The notes beneath the pieces were generated by a model that worked only from the letters and a program-made list of their open reading frames with translations, ran no database searches and was not told the origin of the DNA. Shown piece after piece: positions 34,035-41,849 of a stretch of DNA of 64,000 bases; the stretch's first letter is position 1, and every line of letters starts with the position of its first letter. The stretch is from contig OMYP01000012.1 in assembly GCA_900315345.1 (NCBI GenBank), forward strand, positions 1 through 64,000, in the 5' to 3' direction. This DNA is from an uncultured Selenomonadales bacterium. Lineage in GTDB: Bacteria; Bacillota; Negativicutes; Acidaminococcales; Acidaminococcaceae. Position numbers and translations under genes: made by a program.

Positions 34035-34412
34035 TTATTTTGCTTCTTCTTTCACAATCTTTGCGTCCTGTGAATTCTTTTTAACGGAAGCAATGCCGTT
34101 GAGGCAGCTCTTCATGGCTTTGTAGCCTTCGCTTACGGCGATGATCTGGCCGTTGGTCGCTTTCAGGCGGAAACGGAATTCACCTGCCTTGTCGGCGTAC
34201 ACTTCGAACTTCGGATGCTTTTCAACCTTGAAGCCTTCTACGGTCTGGTCTTCGATTGCGGCAACCGGCGCATTTTTCATAACGCTTTCAATGCCGTTCT
34301 TGCAGGCAGCAGCGGATTTGTAAGTCTGCGATGCAGCGATAACTTCACCGTTGTTCGCTACCAGGTTAAAACGAGTGCCAGCCTTGGTTTCTTTTACCAG
34401 AAATTTTCCCAT
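34035..34412 (-). CDS. YegP/UPF0339 (DUF1508) two-repeat protein
   Basis: The protein is 125 residues from ATG 34412 (AAGGAGG site; the frame continues upstream without one). It has two tandem DUF1508 units of about 55 residues: KFLVKETKAGTRFNLVANNGEVIAASQTYKS and KFEVYADKAGEFRFRLKATNGQIIAVSEGYKA, each followed by a KNGI/LNGI helix. This compact beta-alpha fold is widespread and its function is unknown. It is transcribed alone, with its own promoter and terminator, and may be abundant. Confidence 0.85.
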   Translation of the reverse strand: MGKFLVKETKAGTRFNLVANNGEVIAASQTYKSAAACKNGIESVMKNAPVAAIEDQTVEGFKVEKHPKFEVYADKAGEFRFRLKATNGQIIAVSEGYKAMKSCLNGIASVKKNSQDAKIVKEEAK

Positions 34413-34715
34413 TTGAATTGCCTCCTTGCATATTATATTGTTGAAACAGAATCGTTTCCCTATGCTCAAGATATCACGATTCCTGATAAAATTCAAGCTT
34501 ATAATGCTGATTTGAAAAAATATTTTACGAAAATATTTTTACACGGTTACAACAGGTAATTTTTAACGCTTTTTCTTATGGAGTGGCGAAAAAAGTTTAG
34601 TCCTTTTTATGGTAAAGAATTACCGTCAAATGTTAAGATGGTTTTCTTTCGCGGCATGTATAAATAATTCGAATCACAAAATTTGCGGTAAAAACGATTT
34701 ACTGCTGGAATGGTG

Positions 34716-34745
34716 TTGACATGTATCTCTGAAAGCTGTTATACT
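34716..34745 (+). promoter_or_regulatory. Probable promoter of the AbiE-like toxin-antitoxin operon
   Basis: TTGACA (34716-34721) and TATACT (34740-34745) are separated by 18 bp and precede the antitoxin gene at 34813. The 400-bp gap 34413-34812 otherwise holds only the YegP promoter region and AT-rich DNA. A TTTTTACACGGTTACAACAGG stretch at 34538-34558 is nearly repeated after the toxin gene at 36614-36634. Confidence 0.6.
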
Positions 34746-34812
34746 TTAAACACCAAATCAGCAGTATTTTTTATTTACTGTAAAAATAGTGTAACAAGGG
34801 GGCTGAATTCAA

Positions 34813-35532
34813 ATGAACAAAAACCAGCTCTTACTGCAGGGAAGTTTTACGCGCCAAGAGTACTATCGTACGGTTGCTGAAGGAAGTGGAAAAATTTCTG
34901 AAGATGCTCTTGCGTATTCATTGCGCAAAGACCTTTCAGAAGGACGCATTCTTCGTGTAGGGTGGAATCGTTATTCTTTTCAGGGTTCCAAAAAAATTTA
35001 TACGCATACATATTCTGATGAAGCATGTGATGTAGCCGGAAAAATTATTACAGAATATCCTGATGCGGAGTTTCAGATTTTTGAACTCGTACAGCTAAAT
35101 GAATTTGTTAACCACCTGTATGCCCACAATACGATATTCGTTTTTGTAGAAAATGATCTTATTGATTACGTGTTCGATTCGCTTCGTCAGCCCTGTTTCG
35201 GCAGGTTGATGATTAAGCCGGATATAACCGATTATTACCGGTATCTTGCCGATGACCAGGTTGTTTTACTTCGGTTGCCTTCGGGATCGCCCAGAGGGAA
35301 CCAGGAGAAATGGCAGAGCCGGATTGAAAAAATATTGGTGGATATAACCGTTGACAAATTAGTTTCCAACATCGTACCGGAAAGTGAATTTGAAACTGTT
35401 TTCCGCGAAGCATCGGAAAGATATTTTATTGATGTAAAAACAATGTTTAGCTATGCAAGGCGTAAAGGTGCTACTGTAAAACTTAAGCAAGTTTTACAAA
35501 AGTATGCCGCATTTTTAATGGAGAAAAGGTAA
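34813..35532 (+). CDS. AbiEi-like (DUF6577-type) antitoxin
   Basis: The 239-residue cytosolic protein starts at ATG behind AAGGGGGC. The N-terminal winged-helix-like segment (TRQEYYRTVAEGSGKISEDALAYSLRKDL, then RILRVGWNRYSF) is typical of antitoxins that pair with nucleotidyltransferase toxins. It lies 1 bp from the toxin gene, in the AbiEi-AbiEii (type IV toxin-antitoxin) order. It should repress its own operon and neutralise the toxin. Sequence divergence from classic AbiEi makes the family name approximate. Confidence 0.75.
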   Translation: MNKNQLLLQGSFTRQEYYRTVAEGSGKISEDALAYSLRKDLSEGRILRVGWNRYSFQGSKKIYTHTYSDEACDVAGKIITEYPDAEFQIFELVQLNEFVNHLYAHNTIFVFVENDLIDYVFDSLRQPCFGRLMIKPDITDYYRYLADDQVVLLRLPSGSPRGNQEKWQSRIEKILVDITVDKLVSNIVPESEFETVFREASERYFIDVKTMFSYARRKGATVKLKQVLQKYAAFLMEKR

Positions 35533-35533
35533 C

Positions 35534-36586
35534 ATGATAGCAAGGAACACTTTTAGCAAAGAGCATATCCTGCGGTTACAAAATGAACACGGAAGAGATC
35601 CGGTTCTGATTGAAAGGACTTTGTTTGCGTTTGGATTGCTTGAGGCCTTGGTAAAAGTAGGTCTTACCTTTACTTTTAAAGGCGGAACCAGCTTGATGCT
35701 GCTTCTTCCAAAACCGATGCGGCTGTCTACAGATATTGATATTGTTGTTGCGCCGGGAACAGACATCGATTCATACATAGAAAAAGCAAAACAGATCTTT
35801 CCATTTAAGGATGGCGGGGAACAGGAACGAAGCCAAAAAGGAAATATAGTGAAGAGGCATTTCCGGTTCATTTATGACTCCTGCGTCAACGCTCCGGATG
35901 ACCTTTTCATATTATTGGACGTTCTTTTTGAAGAAAATCACTATCAGGCACTCACGCAAAAGGAAATAAAGAACAATTTACTCTTGACGGAAGGTGAGAA
36001 CCTGCCTGTTATAATTCCAACAGTGGACTGCATTTTGGGGGATAAACTGACAGCTTTTGCTCCACACACTACAGGCATACGGTTCGGAAAGAAAAACTTG
36101 GAAATCATGAAGCAGTTTTTTGATGTGAGCACCCTGATTGATGAATGTACAGACTTTGGCTGCGTATTGAATACATATAAACGGGTTTCTGAAACTGAAA
36201 TAGCCTATCGCGGAATACAATGTACTCCCCAAGAAGCGCTTTTGGACACAATCTCTGCAGCTCTTTGCATTTGCACCAGAGGAAAAGTCCAGGCAGAAGA
36301 TTTTCCAAATTATTTAGAGGGTTCACGAAAAGTTACGAACCATATTTTTGAAAAAGGGTTTAGCATGGAAAAGGCATCAAGGCTGGCACCCAAAGTAATT
36401 TATATGGTTGCATGCCTTCTAACAGAAACTCCGTTTGAACGGACCGGGGATACTACGGAATACAGGCAGGAATCTTTGATAGAAAAAGATTTTTTAACCC
36501 TGAAAAGCATGAAAAAGATTGATCCTTTGGGATATAGCTATCTCGTCAAAGCGGATCGATTGTTGGGTAAATATCGTAAAGCTTAA
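35534..36586 (+). CDS. AbiEii/AbiGii-type nucleotidyltransferase toxin
   Basis: The 350-residue protein has the nucleotidyltransferase signature FKGGTSLMLLLP followed by LSTDIDIVV (DxD metal ligands), an ILLDVLFE strand with the third acidic residue, and GDKLTAFAPHTTGIRFGK. AbiEii toxins add nucleotides to tRNA or other acceptors and stall growth, and the pair can abort phage infection. The start ATG follows GAAAAGG within the antitoxin's end. Key acidic residues are intact. Confidence 0.85.
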   Translation: MIARNTFSKEHILRLQNEHGRDPVLIERTLFAFGLLEALVKVGLTFTFKGGTSLMLLLPKPMRLSTDIDIVVAPGTDIDSYIEKAKQIFPFKDGGEQERSQKGNIVKRHFRFIYDSCVNAPDDLFILLDVLFEENHYQALTQKEIKNNLLLTEGENLPVIIPTVDCILGDKLTAFAPHTTGIRFGKKNLEIMKQFFDVSTLIDECTDFGCVLNTYKRVSETEIAYRGIQCTPQEALLDTISAALCICTRGKVQAEDFPNYLEGSRKVTNHIFEKGFSMEKASRLAPKVIYMVACLLTETPFERTGDTTEYRQESLIEKDFLTLKSMKKIDPLGYSYLVKADRLLGKYRKA

Positions 36587-36668
36587 GCTTTTGATGATAA
36601 TTCGGCAAAATATTTTTACGCGGTTACAACAGGAATCAACCGGCGTGTATTTTCCGTCTTCAAACAAA

Positions 36669-36696
36669 AAAAGGCAGCCCCTAAGGACTGCCTTTT
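36669..36696. terminator. Bidirectional terminator
   Basis: AAAAGGCAG/CTGCCTTTT stems with A and T runs on both sides, between the toxin gene and the convergent ddh gene. Confidence 0.75.
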
Positions 36697-36752
36697 CCAT
36701 TTTATTTTTTTAGTTTTAGTTGTTTGTACAGCATGCTCTTGCGGTGATTCTA

Positions 36753-37733
36753 TTACAGCATGGTCTTCCGCAGATCCGCCGGCGCTTTGGGGGAAAGCAG
36801 CGCGAACGGAATATCCAGTACGGTGAAGGCGCCGCATTTGCCCTGTTCGAAATGGATCCGGTACATGGCCCGTGCGAAGGCGGTCAGCACGCTGGAGGTA
36901 AACTGGGGGTTGCTGTCCAGCTTCAGGGAGAATTCCATTACATGGCCGGTGGTGTCGTCGGTCTTGCCGTTGCGGAACACGAATCCTCCGTGAGGAATGC
37001 CGCTGTGGTTTGCATTGAATTCTTCTTCGGAAATAAAATGAACGATGGTTTCGTAGCCTACGAAATAGTTGGGCATGGTCTTGATGGCCGTTTCAATGGC
37101 AGCCAGGTCGGCCCCTTCTTCGGGAACCACGAAGCATTCACGCAGGTGCATCTCGTTGCCGGGGGCATCGGTGCCTTTGCCGCTGCGGACGGCTTCCAGA
37201 TATTCTTCCTTGGGAATGGTGTACTGCTTGCCGTTCTTTACGCCGGGGATGCGGCGGATAGCATCGGAATGGCCCTGGCTTACGCCCTTGCCCCAGAAGG
37301 TGTAGGTTTTGCCTTCCGGCAGCACGCTGTCGCCCAATACGCGCAGCAGGGAGAACAGGCCCGGATCCCAGCCCACGGAAATAATGGCGGCGGTATTGTT
37401 GGCTTTGGTTACCGCTTCCATGTTGGCAAAATGTTCCGGAATGCGGGGATGGGTGTCGAAGCTGTCTACCGTTACAAAATGCTGGGCCAGCTCCGGTCCC
37501 TGGTCGATAAGATCCGTGGCAGAACCGCCGCACAGGATCATAACGTCGATTTTATCTTTATAGTCCAGCACGTTTTTTAAGTTAATGGCAGGAACGCCGC
37601 TGGCAGTGCCGGGCAGGTCCCGACGGGAGAATACCCCTACAAGTTCCATATCTTCCGCGCGGTTAACGGCCAGTTCCACACCGTGTCCCAGGTTGCCGTA
37701 GCCGCAGATGCCGATTCGAATTTTCTTTGTCAT
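36753..37733 (-). CDS. ddh: meso-Diaminopimelate D-dehydrogenase
   Basis: The 326-residue NADP-dependent enzyme has an N-terminal Rossmann motif GICGYGNLGHGVE and family signatures DSFDTHPRIPEH, SVGWDPGLFSL, FWGKGVSQGHSDAIRRI and HGGFVFRNG. It makes meso-diaminopimelate directly from tetrahydrodipicolinate, for peptidoglycan and lysine. The single-step Ddh pathway is found in a limited set of bacteria. The gene is monocistronic with GAGGGGAGC upstream of ATG 37733. Full length, with catalytic regions intact. Confidence 0.93.
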   Translation of the reverse strand: MTKKIRIGICGYGNLGHGVELAVNRAEDMELVGVFSRRDLPGTASGVPAINLKNVLDYKDKIDVMILCGGSATDLIDQGPELAQHFVTVDSFDTHPRIPEHFANMEAVTKANNTAAIISVGWDPGLFSLLRVLGDSVLPEGKTYTFWGKGVSQGHSDAIRRIPGVKNGKQYTIPKEEYLEAVRSGKGTDAPGNEMHLRECFVVPEEGADLAAIETAIKTMPNYFVGYETIVHFISEEEFNANHSGIPHGGFVFRNGKTDDTTGHVMEFSLKLDSNPQFTSSVLTAFARAMYRIHFEQGKCGAFTVLDIPFALLSPKAPADLRKTML

Positions 37734-37894
37734 AATAAATTGCTCCCCTCTGAATTTTGTGAATTGTGTTTTTTGACTGCTTATTCAGTACCTATATAAT
37801 TTACCAAATTTGGAAGAATTTGTGAATATTTTTGTAAAAAATTTACCAAAAAATCACGTCTGTGATATAATTACTTACTGACGTATTATATTGT

Positions 37895-37970
37895 TGCCTG
37901 ACAAAAAGTTGCCTGATAAAAAAAGTTGCATGAAGCAAGTTACAGGAAACAAGTTGCAGGAAATAAGAAG
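37895..37970. repeat. Degenerate AAGTTGC repeats in the ddh/DUF6765 intergenic gap
   Basis: Five imperfect 14-17 bp units (TTGCCTGACAAAAAG, TTGCCTGATAAAAAAAG, TTGCATGAAGCAAG, TTACAGGAAACAAG, TTGCAGGAAATAAG) follow one another just upstream of the DUF6765 gene. The 335-bp gap 37734-38068 has no gene. GTGATATAATTACTT near 37862 is a likely promoter. Confidence 0.55.
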
Positions 37971-38068
37971 CGGTTTCTGAGGAAACCATAACAGGAAGCG
38001 ATGGGGAAACGCCGTAACGTTTCGGAATTGCGTAACCGTCGCAACATGATTAAGAAAGGGGTGAAGTC

Positions 38069-39079
38069 ATGGATCTGGATTATCATTTCGGTACGGTGTA
38101 CGTGCTGTCCCGCTGGGCGGATTTCGGCAGCTTCAACGCCCGTACCATTGCAGCCAGTTCCCAGCTTGTGGATGACAATTTTGACTCCACGCCCTTTTCA
38201 GATACAGAAGAAGAGAAAAATATTGCCAAAGGCGTTCAGGTACGGTATTCCTGCCAGAATGTGTGGGGCAATATTTCCGGGAAAGGAAACGAGGACATCT
38301 GGATCCCTTTCCACTTTCTTCCGGGGCTGGAGGGGGAAACCGAAGCAGCCAAGCTGGTGTGTAAAAAACACAGCGTGATGGCTAAAAAATTAAAATTCCG
38401 GTTATACAATACTACGCTGGACAATTCCAATTACGTGTTCCGTCTGGGGGTAGGCATGCACGTGCTGGCGGACACCTGGGCCCATCAGGAATTCGCGGGC
38501 ATCAACAACGCGGTGAACCAGGTGAAGGACCTGCTGTTCTCAACTCAGGGCAGCATGGTGGAAAAAATGCTGGACGAAATGCTGGATTCCACCTTCCTAA
38601 GCAAGGTGCTGGACCTGGTGATGCCCTTAGGCCATGCGGCGGCTGTCCATTGTCCGGACATGCCCTACCTGTGGTGGAAAAGCGGTGAGCGTTTCACCGG
38701 CGGCCGGAAAAACTGGGATGAGTTTATGGATGCATCGGAAGAGCTGTATTCCATTTTGCAGCACGTAAGCGGCGTGCCGGAAACGGGGCTCACCATGGAG
38801 CAGCGTGACAAGCTGTCCGAGTGCTTCAAAGGATTCCAGTCAGATGATATTGACCGGCGCTACGGGCTCTGGATCGACCGGATCCGGGAAAACTTCTTCG
38901 AGTTCAAAGACTTCGACGAAGGGGACAAAAACATCGAATACAACATAGGCCTGATTTTCGACGACATGAACTGGCGCAAACAGTTTTATGACGAGATCAA
39001 CGACCATTTCTTCTGGGTGAAACAGGAGCTGGAAGAAAACGGCATCCACAGATTAGGGAAAAAATACAAAGGGTATTGA
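38069..39079 (+). CDS. DUF6765 family protein
   Basis: The 336-residue cytosolic protein starts MDLDYHFGTVYVLSRWADF, with an AGGGGTGA site. The N-terminal LDYHFG...AASSQLVDDN and the later GVGMHVLADTWAHQEFAG are the DUF6765 hallmarks. The histidine/aspartate pattern is reminiscent of metal-binding sites in zinc-dependent phospholipase C-type folds, so a hydrolase is possible but unproven. It stands alone between repeat-rich gaps. Confidence 0.75.
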   Translation: MDLDYHFGTVYVLSRWADFGSFNARTIAASSQLVDDNFDSTPFSDTEEEKNIAKGVQVRYSCQNVWGNISGKGNEDIWIPFHFLPGLEGETEAAKLVCKKHSVMAKKLKFRLYNTTLDNSNYVFRLGVGMHVLADTWAHQEFAGINNAVNQVKDLLFSTQGSMVEKMLDEMLDSTFLSKVLDLVMPLGHAAAVHCPDMPYLWWKSGERFTGGRKNWDEFMDASEELYSILQHVSGVPETGLTMEQRDKLSECFKGFQSDDIDRRYGLWIDRIRENFFEFKDFDEGDKNIEYNIGLIFDDMNWRKQFYDEINDHFFWVKQELEENGIHRLGKKYKGY

Positions 39080-39125
39080 GATAAAGGGTGCTGAGAACAG
39101 AATCCCTGTCTTCGAAATTTATAAA

Positions 39126-39168
39126 TGCACACGTACCGGCTTGCAGAAACAAATGCAGGCCGGTTTTA
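39126..39168 (+). terminator. Repeated terminator module (copy B)
   Basis: CCGGCTTGCA/TGCAGGCCGG hairpin and T run. The 40-bp module is almost the same as that at 12803-12844, including the TGCACACG prefix and AGAAACAAA loop, so this terminator has been copied in the genome. Confidence 0.75.
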
Positions 39169-39244
39169 TTTTTGGATAACAAATCGCAGTATCATTTAAC
39201 GCAGTATCATTTGATTTTCCTGTCCTTGTTAAAAATAAATTCAT

Positions 39245-39281
39245 AAAAAAATCTCCGTCTAAGGCAGGCGGAGATTTTTTT
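39245..39281. terminator. Strong bidirectional terminator
   Basis: AAAAAAATCTCCG/CGGAGATTTTTTT with an 11-base loop lies between the convergent DUF6765 and EamA genes. Confidence 0.85.
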
Positions 39282-39350
39282 GATATGAACGTGGAAAAAT
39301 GAATCTTAATTTGTTTTTTGTTATCGATAAAATTCCTAACGCATGCGTGA

Positions 39351-39400
39351 ATTCAAAATCGGCACAGCTGCCAGAATTAAAACAATACCCAGCAGCTTCT
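39351..39400 (-). repeat. Tandem duplicate of the EamA gene 3' end
   Basis: Fifty bases match 39425-39474, inside the transporter gene, with three mismatches. In the minus direction they re-encode the last membrane helix (KKLLGIVLILAAVPILN) in the -1 frame just beyond the annotated stop, ending at a stop at 39338-39336. A short A-rich spacer separates the copies. Confidence 0.85.
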
Positions 39401-39403
39401 TTT

Positions 39404-40279
39404 TTATTTTTTACCTGCAGAGTGATTCAAAATCGGCACAGCTGCCAAAATTAAAACGATGCCCAGCAGCTTCTGCAGCGTAAAGGTTTCCCCAAGGAAC
39501 AGAAAGCTTACAATGGCTGCCACTACAGGCTCAATAGTTGCCAGTATGGCCGCATGGCCCGCTTCCAGTTTTTGCAGCCCGTTCATGTATAAAACATTTG
39601 GCAGCACGCAGCTGATGAACCCGATGCCCAGAATGCCGCCCCAGACCTGCCAGTCGCTGAACAAACCGGCTTTGCCGGCAAGGCCGGAAAAGGGGAGGGT
39701 GAACGCGGCAGCAAAAATAAAACACCAGAGGCTGACGGTAAAAGGAGAATATTTTTGCGTGGCCGGCTTGCCGAAAATGCTGTACAAGGCATATCCGAAG
39801 CCGCTGCCTAACCCGTACAGAAAGGTCTGCCTGCTGACGGCCAGGCTTCCGGAAAAAGCCCCGGTAATGCAGCCGCAGCCGATAAACGTCAGTATAAGCG
39901 CAACAATTTTTTCTTTTGTCAGCTTTTCATGGAACAGGGCCACAGACATCAGCATTACGAACACTGGCGCAGTGTAAAGCAGCAGGGCCGCAATAGCCAG
40001 GCTGCCCCCGGCGATAGCATTGAAGTAACACCAGTTAAAGAACACAAGGCCGATGACCCCGTTCCCGAAAAACAGCCAGCTGTCTTTAGATGCAATGGTA
40101 AACAGTTTTGCATCCCTGCGCCCGATGATCAGCCCGGTAAGGACCATGGCAGTGGTGACACGCAGCGTGGTGATCTGCAACGGGTCAAAACCTTTTCCGG
40201 CAAGTATGTGGACAAACAACCCGATGAGGCCCCACAGAGTTCCGGCGCCCAATACAGAAAGTGCAGCAGAATTTTTCAT
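39404..40279 (-). CDS. EamA/DMT-family transporter
   Basis: The 291-residue protein has ten predicted helices in two EamA halves (about 5-140 and 150-285). Features are GLIGLFVHILAGKGFDPLQITTLRV in the first half and PVVAAIVSFLFLGETFTLQKLLG at the end of the second. Such proteins export or import amino acids or metabolites, and the substrate is unknown. The C-terminus HSAGKK ends at an A-rich stretch after which a second copy of the final helix is encoded out of frame. Confidence 0.85.
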   Translation of the reverse strand: MKNSAALSVLGAGTLWGLIGLFVHILAGKGFDPLQITTLRVTTAMVLTGLIIGRRDAKLFTIASKDSWLFFGNGVIGLVFFNWCYFNAIAGGSLAIAALLLYTAPVFVMLMSVALFHEKLTKEKIVALILTFIGCGCITGAFSGSLAVSRQTFLYGLGSGFGYALYSIFGKPATQKYSPFTVSLWCFIFAAAFTLPFSGLAGKAGLFSDWQVWGGILGIGFISCVLPNVLYMNGLQKLEAGHAAILATIEPVVAAIVSFLFLGETFTLQKLLGIVLILAAVPILNHSAGKK

Positions 40280-40335
40280 TAGCGGTAAGTCCTTTAAAAA
40301 AGAATCAGAATTTTATGCATAAAATTATGCTGTCA

Positions 40336-40497
40336 GGCAAAGGCATCGCAAACCCGTCACCGATTGCTATTCCATGGACTCATTCGCCTGTGGCTTCGAA
40401 ACTCGGGGCTTCGCCCTTCAAACAGTCTCGCCACGACGGCGAATTTCGTCTCATGGAATGACGCAATCGTTTCCGATGGTTTGCTCACGCCTTTACC
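40336..40497. repeat. 160-bp imperfect palindromic element (REP/MITE-like)
   Basis: The outer arms GGCAAAGGC...GCAAAC and GTTTGCTCACGCCTTTACC, and the inner arms CGATTGCTATTCCATG and CATGGAATGACGCAATCG, can fold into one long interrupted hairpin. Further pairs ATTCGCC/GGCGAAT and GTGGC/GCCAC lie toward the loop. It fills the gap between the 3' end of the TtcA-like gene and the EamA start. There are no ORFs, so it may be a non-autonomous element or a structured RNA. Confidence 0.75.
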
Positions 40498-40530
40498 TTG
40501 CCCCATAATTTAGGCATTACAAACTTCAAT

Positions 40531-41538
40531 TTACAAATCGTCTACTTCCTCCGCCGGCGCAGAACAGTCATAATCGTCCAGCGTACTGTACCGCTTTCCC
40601 TTCAACTTATAATTCAGCACCACCGACAGATTCACATTCTCCATGGCGTGGAAAATATTATCCGGCACCTGCCTGTTCTCCGCAGACAATTTGGCAATCA
40701 GCTGTTTGATCTCCTGCCGCTTGGACGGGGCCGGATCGTCAGGACCTGCAGCGGCGATGCGCTCCGTAAAACGGCAGGCGCACTGCAGGAACTGCAAATG
40801 GTTTTCATCCCGCCAGTTTTTAATGTCGGCTTCCCGCACATAGTACAGGGGACGGATCAGCTCCATGCCTTCCCAGTTGGCGCTTTTTACCTTGGGCATC
40901 ATAGTGCGGATCTCCCCGCCGTAGATCATGCTCATCAGGTTGGTCTCGATAATATCATCGAAGTGATGACCCAGGGCGATTTTATTGCAGCCCGCCTCCT
41001 GGGCGTAACGGTACAGAAAACCCCGGCGCATTTTGGCGCACAGGTAACATGGATTTTGTTCCACGTGAAACACGGAATCAAAAATTTTTGTATTAAAAAA
41101 CGTGATGGGAATGTTCAGCAACGCTGCGTTATCTTCGATCTGCTTCCGGTTTTTTTCCGTATAACCCGGATCCATGGAAAGAAATTTTACCTCAAAAGGA
41201 ATTTTATTCCGGCGCTTTAATTCCTGAAATAATTTTGCGCACAGCATGGAATCCTTGCCGCCGGAGATGCAGACAGCAATGCGGTCTCCCGGCCGGATGA
41301 GGTCGTAGTCGCAGATGGCCTGGACAAACTTGTTAAATATTTTATGTTTATATTTTTTTCGCAGGGAACCTTCGATGTGCTTCAGACGGTTGGCGTCATC
41401 GTTTGCCCTGTCCCCGGCGGATTCTGTACCGGGGATACCTGCGTCTGTTGCAGTTGCTGCGCCGCAGGAATCAGCGTCTGCTGCGTTCACTGTGCTGCAG
41501 TTCCCTTCGTTCCTGTTGCGGATGGTTAAATCGTTCAT
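40531..41538 (-). CDS. TtcA-like PP-loop tRNA-thiolation protein
   Basis: The protein is 335 residues. The first 50 are low-complexity A/D/G-rich (NAADADSCGAATATDAG) and unlike the family. From about residue 65 it is TtcA-like: the PP-loop VCISGGKDSMLCAKLF, YLCAKMRRGFLYRYA with the CxxC iron-sulfur ligands, GHHFDDIIETNLMS, and a further cysteine in LQCACRFTE. TtcA thiolates cytidine 32 of tRNA, and related PP-loop enzymes thiolate other positions or substrates. The start ATG 41538 follows GTAAGGAAAA. A perfect parS sequence lies inside the gene. Confidence 0.8.
   Translation of the reverse strand: MNDLTIRNRNEGNCSTVNAADADSCGAATATDAGIPGTESAGDRANDDANRLKHIEGSLRKKYKHKIFNKFVQAICDYDLIRPGDRIAVCISGGKDSMLCAKLFQELKRRNKIPFEVKFLSMDPGYTEKNRKQIEDNAALLNIPITFFNTKIFDSVFHVEQNPCYLCAKMRRGFLYRYAQEAGCNKIALGHHFDDIIETNLMSMIYGGEIRTMMPKVKSANWEGMELIRPLYYVREADIKNWRDENHLQFLQCACRFTERIAAAGPDDPAPSKRQEIKQLIAKLSAENRQVPDNIFHAMENVNLSVVLNYKLKGKRYSTLDDYDCSAPAEEVDDL
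41057..41072. promoter_or_regulatory. parS site (ParB binding)
   Basis: TGTTCCACGTGAAACA matches the consensus TGTTNCACGTGAAACA at every base. It lies inside the TtcA-like gene, as parS sites often lie within genes near the origin. A near-match is 34 kb away at 6855. Confidence 0.8.
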
Positions 41539-41700
41539 GGTACTTTTCCTTACAATTACAATGAATGGCAGATCGGTTATGTCATATATAGAGCTATTAT
41601 AACATATATATATATAGAAACATGAAAAAATATCGGAATAATTTCCGAAAAGAAACGCAAAAGAGTGAAAAGAAACGGTAAATTATGTTATAATCGTATT

Positions 41701-41849
41701 ACCTTTGAACTATTGCATTATTATAGTCAAACTTTGAAAGCGCCTGCTTGTCCTGATGCCGCAACCTTCTGCAGTATGTATCGGGTTGTGCGGACCAAGG
41801 TAATGGGCGCTTCACAATGATTTATAAAATCCAACCGGAGGGGAAACTA
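41701..41849 (+). promoter_or_regulatory. Structured 5' leader of alr
   Basis: TATAAT at 41689-41694 suggests transcription from about 41701. The leader can pair GAAAGCGCC (41736) with GGGCGCTTC (41805-41813), and inside that CCGCAACC with GGTTGTGCGG, giving a two-level hairpin 36 bases before the start codon. I do not match it to a known riboswitch class. A short ORF (ATG 41817) is in frame with alr and may just be an unused extension. Confidence 0.45.

Noticed and set aside
36720..37580. 286-codon plus-strand frame opposite ddh
   Set aside because: It mirrors the third-codon bias of ddh. It has no ribosome binding site and no family pattern, whereas ddh is unambiguous.
41736..41813. Small SRP RNA or 6S RNA at the alr leader
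   Set aside because: The hairpin lacks the GGAA-tetraloop domain of SRP RNA and the length and bubble of 6S RNA, so it is kept only as an unassigned structured leader.
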